A DNA stretch of 64,000 nt from Dyella sp. OK004. Lineage in GTDB: Bacteria; Pseudomonadota; Gammaproteobacteria; Xanthomonadales; Rhodanobacteraceae. The notes beneath the pieces were generated by a model that saw only the letters and a program-made list of their open reading frames with translations, ran no database searches and was not told the origin of the DNA. Shown here piece after piece: positions 59,192 to 64,000 of this stretch. Location: NCBI RefSeq assembly GCF_900114495.1, contig NZ_FOZI01000001.1, positions 1,073,469 to 1,137,468 of the forward strand, written 5' to 3'. Position numbers and translations under genes: made by a program. Each line of letters starts with the position of its first letter. Within the stretch, counting starts at the first letter, position 1.

Positions 59192-61705
59192 TCATCTCGG
59201 GATGGTCGTCTCGATCGGAGTCGCAATCGCTGCCTGAATAGGCGTATACAGATCTACTTCAAGCTCCTGATTGACCTCGAGGGAAACGATGAGAGCGTAG
59301 CGGACTGCGTTTGTGCTCTGACAAGCGTCCCTCCAATCCTTCCACCACCCACCCACGGGAAACACCGCCAAGTGCGACTTGGCTGCGAGCTGTGCGGCCG
59401 TTCCACGCCACACATCGGATTGAATGGATCCGCGTGCCCTCAGCTGACTCCCAAATAGCCACCCCTCGGTGTCCGGGTCGTTCATGGGTTGTCGGTGCAA
59501 TCCATCTGCGGCTTCGGCGTCCTCGCGCTCGATCTTGTTGATGCGCTGCCCGAAGATCTCCGCTGTTTCCGTCGCGCCTTTCACCGCGAATCGGAGTCCG
59601 TGCGACTGATAACGGAACTTGCTCTGCCAACCACGCTGGCTCGGATTGGGGTCGATGAAGTAGGACAGAGTGATGCGCATCTCAACGAGTGCCTCGCCCA
59701 ACGCCGCCAGTGCGTCAGAGGGCCACGGCAAGGTGTGCATGTTGAGCTGGTTGAGTTTGATGTCCGACCTATCGAGTCGATACGGCGTCAAGCTTTCCTG
59801 AAGGACCAGCGTCGGCCTCCACGTGTCGGAGTTGAGCGTGTTATAGCCATTGACAGCGCCGTACCCAAACTGACGAAGGAGTGCTTCCTTGTCGTCACGA
59901 GCCCGATTCAAAGGGAGTTGCGCGCTCATCGCCGGCGTGTACCGCGCACCGTGCACCACGAGGGCACGAAGGGTTTCCGGCCAGTAGTCCGGGTAGCGCG
60001 TGCTCAAATGCGCGCACAGTCGCGATACCTCCGCGGCGGCGGCGCTGGTGTCTCCGGTTTCGCTGAGGAGCGCCCGAGCCATGTCGCGATGTGTGGTCAG
60101 CAGCCGCAGGCTTTCCGGACCGACCAGGGGCTGTCCCTGATCAAGCGAGCCGTTGCCGCCCTCGGCCACCACATCCGGCTTGAATGGCCAGGAACGCTGC
60201 CAGAGCATCGTCGTGGTCGAGCAGGGGGAAAGCGCCCCCATGGGTGCAATGCCTTGAAGCCCTGGCCATTTCGCGTGGTCGATGAAGGTCAGGTCCGTGT
60301 AGGCGCCGACAGTGAGGGCATTCCATGCCTGGCCAGGGCTTTCGATGCTTTCCACATGGTTAATGTGGGGATAGCCGTCCCATTTGGGCCACGGGATATT
60401 GCCGCCCGACAGCACAAATAGGCGTCGCTGCCGCGGTTCGTCGTTGTCGGGCTCCAGCGTCCCACGACCACCCGCCGCCAGGCGATCGATGGTCGCCGAC
60501 CACTCGGACGGTAGGCCGGTGGAGGCTTCCGTACAGGTGGACATCATCGCGAACGTGCGCCGGCGATCGAGCGCAACACCCTCGACGACGCCGACCGCCT
60601 GCTGGGTCACCCAGCCATACAGGTGATAGGGATGCTGTCCCTGGGGAGGATAGATGTTGACCGACTCCAGACGGTGCGGGACCGCATGGGCCTCCGTGGA
60701 AGCCAGAGGATGGGTCAGGTTGCCATGCAGCACAATGCCGGCCATCTGCGTGCCGTGGCCATCGGCATCAGCGCCATTCCACGTGGGCACCAGCGCATGC
60801 AGATCCGCGGCATCGAGGCTGGATTGAATGAGGGGGTGAGCTTGCGCGACGCCCGTATCCAACAGCGTCACATAGGCCGCCTCCGCCGATCCGTTGGCCT
60901 CCAGGCGCCCGGTGAGATCGCGCACCCACTGCACTTGATCGACCGGATTCAAGTCAGAGAGGAAGAATTCGGCCGTGGGTTGGACGGAGCGAATCTCCGC
61001 CATGACATCCAACAGCTCAATGGCCTGTTCGAGCGCGGCGCGGGTCGTGCGTGCGGCGACGACAATGCGCCCGGGAAACGGCACGTAGCCGGTTTCAACG
61101 ATGATACCCAACCGCTCAGCCACCTGAGCGAAGGAGCGTTGTGTGGCCGCCGGATCACCGGCTTTGACGCGCAACCACAGCTGGAACCATTGCTCGACCT
61201 GCGCCGGCGGCGGATTGATCGGATCCGTCCATAACTCATCGAAGGCCGCCTGGCGGAAGCTCTCGATCACATTGACTAGGGCTGCGTGTTTGGGCTTGCC
61301 GTACTTGGTGTCCTCACTGATGTACTCGCGGATGCGCTTCTCGAAGGCCCCCAGTCGCCCGTCGGGGATATGCACGACAATGAGATCAAAGTCGTCATGC
61401 GAAGTGACGTTCAGCACCTCGATGCCGTCGCGCTTCCAATCCATGGCCTTGTAATCAAGAAAGCCTTTCGGACGAAGCTCCACCGCGACGGTCAGGCCGA
61501 CGGCGGCCGGAAGGTTCAGCGCTTCCCGTCGCCTTTTGAAATCAGCTTCCGCGCGATGCAGTTGTTGGAGCTGCTGGAGAAGGCGCTGCCCATGCGTGCG
61601 TCGCTCGCGGGCTGGCGCCGGCGGCCGCTGGACCATAAGGGTCGATTTGAACGGTCGAGCCTCAACATAGGCCGACGCATCCAGATGTTTGAGCGGTTCT
61701 GCCAC
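59192..61705 (-). CDS. ietS: subtilisin-like (S8) serine protease, IetS-type defence protein
   Basis: An 837-residue protein with a catalytic S8 domain: Asp283 in YVTLLDTGVAQAH, His317 in ADGHGTQMAGI, oxyanion Asn436 in LSGGN and Ser554 in GDTSAAAAEVS (usual G-T-S-x-A). No signal peptide, so it should stay in the cytosol, unlike secreted subtilisins. Residues 1-260 are a non-catalytic N-terminal part and 600-837 a beta-rich C-terminal part. An AAA ATPase gene precedes it by 40 bases on the same strand; this ATPase + S8 pair is the ietAS anti-phage system described by Gao and colleagues. GTG 61705 follows AGGGGG. Confidence 0.85.
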   Translation of the reverse strand: MAEPLKHLDASAYVEARPFKSTLMVQRPPAPARERRTHGQRLLQQLQQLHRAEADFKRRREALNLPAAVGLTVAVELRPKGFLDYKAMDWKRDGIEVLNVTSHDDFDLIVVHIPDGRLGAFEKRIREYISEDTKYGKPKHAALVNVIESFRQAAFDELWTDPINPPPAQVEQWFQLWLRVKAGDPAATQRSFAQVAERLGIIVETGYVPFPGRIVVAARTTRAALEQAIELLDVMAEIRSVQPTAEFFLSDLNPVDQVQWVRDLTGRLEANGSAEAAYVTLLDTGVAQAHPLIQSSLDAADLHALVPTWNGADADGHGTQMAGIVLHGNLTHPLASTEAHAVPHRLESVNIYPPQGQHPYHLYGWVTQQAVGVVEGVALDRRRTFAMMSTCTEASTGLPSEWSATIDRLAAGGRGTLEPDNDEPRQRRLFVLSGGNIPWPKWDGYPHINHVESIESPGQAWNALTVGAYTDLTFIDHAKWPGLQGIAPMGALSPCSTTTMLWQRSWPFKPDVVAEGGNGSLDQGQPLVGPESLRLLTTHRDMARALLSETGDTSAAAAEVSRLCAHLSTRYPDYWPETLRALVVHGARYTPAMSAQLPLNRARDDKEALLRQFGYGAVNGYNTLNSDTWRPTLVLQESLTPYRLDRSDIKLNQLNMHTLPWPSDALAALGEALVEMRITLSYFIDPNPSQRGWQSKFRYQSHGLRFAVKGATETAEIFGQRINKIEREDAEAADGLHRQPMNDPDTEGWLFGSQLRARGSIQSDVWRGTAAQLAAKSHLAVFPVGGWWKDWRDACQSTNAVRYALIVSLEVNQELEVDLYTPIQAAIATPIETTIPR

Positions 61706-61745
61706 AGACTGCCCCCTTCCCTGGACAGACGATGTCAGCCTGTCC

Positions 61746-62738
61746 TTAGCTGAACTTCATGTGGCGGAGGCTAGCAGAACGTTCATCGAGATGCTGCAGG
61801 ACACTTTCCTGGCTGACACCCGTCTGGTTCTCGAGGACGGCATCCTTCATCGCGTCCTGGCAGGCGCGCACGATATCCGAGTGCGACAAGCCATTCGCCG
61901 CGGCCACCAACCTCGTGTAGTCCAAGGTCGGCCCGTCGAAGAGCGCCAAGCTGTTACGCAGTAACCGCTCGATCTGCGAAACATCAGGCGCTTCATAGCG
62001 GATGACGTCGTCGAAGCGCCGGAAGAGCGCCGTATCCAGGGATTCTCCGTGATTTGTCGCGGCGACGATCAGGCTTTCCGAGGCGTCCTGCTCGATGAGC
62101 TGCAGGAACATGTTCAACGTGCGCCGCATCTCGGCGACGTCGTGCTGGCTGCCACGTTGCAGGCCTAGCGAATCGAATTCGTCGAAGAGGTAGACGCCAC
62201 GCGTCGCCTTCAAGGATTCGAACACCAGGCGCAGCTTCGACGCACTCTCACCCATGAACTTGGTGATAAGGCTATCGAAGCGGGCAACGAACAGAGGAAG
62301 GCGAAGCTCAGCCGCCAACACACTGGCCGTCAGCGTCTTTCCGGTGCCCGGGGGGCCGACCAGCAGCAGCTTGCGGCGCGGTACCAGACCGTGGCCACTC
62401 AATCGCTCGTGATAGCGCTGTTCGCGAAGCACGCGCTCCAGCTTCAGCGCGACCTCCGCCGAGACCACCATTTCAGTCAGATGGTGACGGGGGTATTGGA
62501 CCGTCAGTAGCTCAGCCAGCTCGCCCTTGGGCTGAGCCAGCGGCACTGGGCGCACGGCAGGCCGGCTCACCTGGCGCACTTGAGCGGCCTCGATGAGCGC
62601 CTTCAGTTCGGCTGCCAGGCGGGTATGGCCCTTCTGGGCTTCGCCGGCCGCCATCTGCAGCGCGACGGCGGTGAACTGCGCATCCTGCTCGCCGGCGTAG
62701 GCACGCAATAGAGCTATGAGTTGATCGGCTCGCGCCAT
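61746..62738 (-). CDS. ietA: AAA+ ATPase, IetA-type defence protein
   Basis: A 330-residue ATPase. A helical N-terminal domain (1-75) precedes an AAA core: Walker A GPPGTGKT (128-135), Walker B VYLFDEFD (182-189), sensor 1 AATN and arginine-finger region FRRFDDVI. The C-terminal lid follows (LSHSDIVRACQDAMKDAVLE). Such AAA proteins are the partner of IetS and presumably sense infection or present substrate. ATG 62738 has GGAGG 7 bases upstream, so longer frames were rejected. First gene of the pair, divergent from an HTH gene. Confidence 0.87.
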   Translation of the reverse strand: MARADQLIALLRAYAGEQDAQFTAVALQMAAGEAQKGHTRLAAELKALIEAAQVRQVSRPAVRPVPLAQPKGELAELLTVQYPRHHLTEMVVSAEVALKLERVLREQRYHERLSGHGLVPRRKLLLVGPPGTGKTLTASVLAAELRLPLFVARFDSLITKFMGESASKLRLVFESLKATRGVYLFDEFDSLGLQRGSQHDVAEMRRTLNMFLQLIEQDASESLIVAATNHGESLDTALFRRFDDVIRYEAPDVSQIERLLRNSLALFDGPTLDYTRLVAAANGLSHSDIVRACQDAMKDAVLENQTGVSQESVLQHLDERSASLRHMKFS

Positions 62739-62810
62739 ACGACGTCCTCCAATCCCGAATGGTAACCGGAGCACCGGTGAAACTTCGCCTGTGCTGTTAT
62801 AGCAATGATG

Positions 62811-62823
62811 TGCGATAGTCGCA
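62811..62823. promoter_or_regulatory. palindromic operator candidate between ietA and the HTH gene
   Basis: TGCGATAGTCGCA is a perfect inverted repeat (TGCGA / TCGCA around TAG) only 3 bases before the HTH start codon and 73 before ietA. A TGTTATAGC stretch just upstream could be a -10 element on the plus strand. The place suits autoregulation and control of ietAS. Confidence 0.45.
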
Positions 62824-62825
62824 AC

Positions 62826-63116
62826 ATGACGTTGATCTCGTTTCCCTCATCCCAGCGCGAACTCCTCATTGCCGCCCGGGGGCAAGAGACCCAGGCCGCG
62901 TTTGCGCGGCGGCTGGGCATCAATCGGTCGTCGTTGTCGAGGTACGAAAGCGAGCAGCTGGGCATACCAACCGCGGTGCTCAATGTCTGCCTTGTGTGCA
63001 TCTCGGCACAGCTTCAATCGGGAAGCAACCCGGCCATCCAGCAGGCACTCCGCCTGGTCCGCCAAGCCACACAGACCCTCGAACGTGTGGCCAACAAAGA
63101 AGCATCTGGCAGGTAG
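62826..63116 (+). CDS. XRE-type helix-turn-helix protein
   Basis: A 96-residue protein with an HTH at about 11-50: ELLIAARGQETQAAFARRLG then INRSSLSRYESEQLGIP, a standard XRE DNA-binding motif (Q-x-x-x-A-x-x-x-G-x-x-x-x-x-L-S-x-x-E). The rest is helical and may dimerise. It is divergent from ietA with a palindrome at its own start, so it probably represses itself and possibly the defence pair. ATG 62826 is preferred; an in-frame ATG at 62805 would place the operator inside the gene. Confidence 0.8.
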   Translation: MTLISFPSSQRELLIAARGQETQAAFARRLGINRSSLSRYESEQLGIPTAVLNVCLVCISAQLQSGSNPAIQQALRLVRQATQTLERVANKEASGR

Positions 63117-63285
63117 GTCAAGTCTGTCTTGCGGGTGTCGCTCCGCCTGAGATTCGCGTGCGACGGCCACCCTCCGTCCATCTCACTGCGCTTCCCCGGA
63201 TCCATCGTGGCATGCGTTGCCACTATCGATTCCCCTGGCTGCTCCCCACAATGGTCATCCTGGATGCCACCGACCTACACCGCCG

Positions 63286-64000
63286 ATGTCACTGTCTCTT
63301 CAGGAACTGATCGACACCATCGAGCCACCGCCAGCGACCTCGCCGGAGGCTGCAGCGGACCGGCTCTATATGCAAAGGGAATACCGAGCCGCGGCGGCGG
63401 CGTATCGCGCGCTAGAAGACAACGGCGCGCGCATTCAAGAGAAACTGGGTGCATCGCTTGAAGACACCGGGGACCATCTTGCAGCGAGGCATATATTCCG
63501 CCCCATCGAAGACGACCTGTCGCCCATCGGTAAGGCTATCTACGCCCAGACCCTGTTTGCCTCGGTCTCGAGTTGGGGAGGGCGAGAAGGATATGACGCG
63601 GAGCCCGAGGAGGGCATTCGCGTCCTTGAGTCGGTGCTCAATTTTGATGTGCCACCCCACTTCGCGTTTGTTGTCGCTGCGCGGAACCGCTACCACTGGA
63701 AAGGCGACGGGGGCCGGGCCAGCATCGGTGACCAGATCATTCGCGGCGCGCATCTGTATCCAAGGTCCGAGCTGCTGCTCCTCGATGCCGACTGCATACG
63801 GCAGAGCGCGCAGGTGGACCCAGCCGAGTCCATCCAACCCCTACTCAGATTCTCGATCGACGTCGGAGTCACCCCACGGCTGCTTTGGACGATCCATTGG
63901 CGCTACCGGCAGCTCCAGCGGCCAGAGGAAGCGCTGAGCTCGCTGACCGAAGCCATCGATTGCCAGCGACGGCAGAACGGTACCAGAGACACCCTAGGCG
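63286..64000 (+). CDS. TPR-like protein, 3' end beyond the window
   Basis: From ATG 63286 the frame stays open to the last base (238 codons), and so carries no stop in the window. Residues read SLSLQELIDTIEPPPATSPE, then helical pairs such as LYMQREYRAAAAAYRALEDN, ASLEDTGDHLAARHIFRPIE and later HWRYRQLQRPEEALSSLTEA, the look of tetratricopeptide-type repeats. Third-position GC is high, supporting real coding. No ribosome site is evident. It could be a further component of the island's defence locus, but nothing in the visible part shows that. Confidence 0.65.
   Translation, partial: MSLSLQELIDTIEPPPATSPEAAADRLYMQREYRAAAAAYRALEDNGARIQEKLGASLEDTGDHLAARHIFRPIEDDLSPIGKAIYAQTLFASVSSWGGREGYDAEPEEGIRVLESVLNFDVPPHFAFVVAARNRYHWKGDGGRASIGDQIIRGAHLYPRSELLLLDADCIRQSAQVDPAESIQPLLRFSIDVGVTPRLLWTIHWRYRQLQRPEEALSSLTEAIDCQRRQNGTRDTLG

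Noticed and set aside
58604-59458. 284-codon frame running out of the right integrase
   Set aside because: It starts inside the integrase gene in another frame and ends over the ietS gene; no domain or ribosome site.

Overview
The window looks like a chromosomal segment of a gammaproteobacterium of the order Lysobacterales (Xanthomonadales), probably family Rhodanobacteraceae (Dyella, Luteibacter, Rhodanobacter or Frateuria type). The clues are the high-GC core with long rpoD, the def-fmt-rsmB / LysM-dprA-topA-tsaC neighbourhood, the DUF6776-bactofilin-erpA-nudC order, and TAGGAGC-type palindromes. This placement is inferred from protein similarity remembered by eye; no search was run.

The layout is a core segment (about 20.6-57.4 kb) flanked by two integrase-bearing islands. 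Each island begins at the 3' end of a tRNA gene with a CAU anticodon (Ile2-type at 20498-20573 on the minus strand, elongator Met at 57434-57510 on the plus strand). Each has a P4-type tyrosine integrase on the outer side (19022-20281 and 57730-58986). The two integrases are clearly related and point to separate acquisitions.

Left island, 1-20.5 kb. It holds gene debris (portal, IS5 transposase, Lrp/AsnC and ComF fragments) and an RHS locus. In the RHS locus the large YD-repeat/fibronectin-III protein (3361-9216) is separate from a small secreted RHS-core protein ending in an HEXXH domain (2333-3280), which is followed by a candidate lipoprotein immunity gene (1942-2358). The most striking part is 9.66-18.97 kb. 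A short (207 aa) tyrosine recombinase diverges from a head-to-tail array of 17 small gene units, all on the plus strand. Each unit is closed, usually within 0-44 bases of its stop codon, by a copy of a 26-base imperfect palindrome: arms TGTCCGCTT / AAGCGGACA around an asymmetric CGACCC loop. There are 18 direct copies, plus one inverted copy behind the recombinase and one degenerate outlying copy at 1573-1602. The plan is that of an integron, but the recombinase is not IntI-like and the repeat is not a classical attC. The cargo is mostly small membrane proteins and DUF proteins (DUF5076, DUF4262, DUF6985, an FCP1-like HAD phosphatase, a UvrD-tudor-like protein).

Core, 20.6-57.4 kb. It contains rpoD and dtd, then a lipid A acyltransferase and an LPS-core/O-antigen style cluster (two GT39/ArnT-like transferases, a CDP-glycerol-transferase-like protein, a KdtX-like GT2, an O-antigen ligase fused to a GT2, a GT9 heptosyltransferase, two tandem GT4-like paralogues). 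After that come def-fmt-rsmB on the minus strand and LysM-dprA-topA-tsaC on the plus strand. The rest includes an AMP-binding enzyme, an OXA-type beta-lactamase, purD, an overlapping GFA-racemase-DUF1801 trio, an MFS-PlsC fusion, ampE-like, DUF6776-bactofilin-erpA-nudC, bfr, bfd and rppH.

Right island, 57.5-64 kb. The integrase is followed by an AAA ATPase plus subtilisin-like protease pair that matches the known ietAS anti-phage arrangement, a divergent HTH regulator with a palindromic operator candidate, and a TPR-like gene cut by the window edge.
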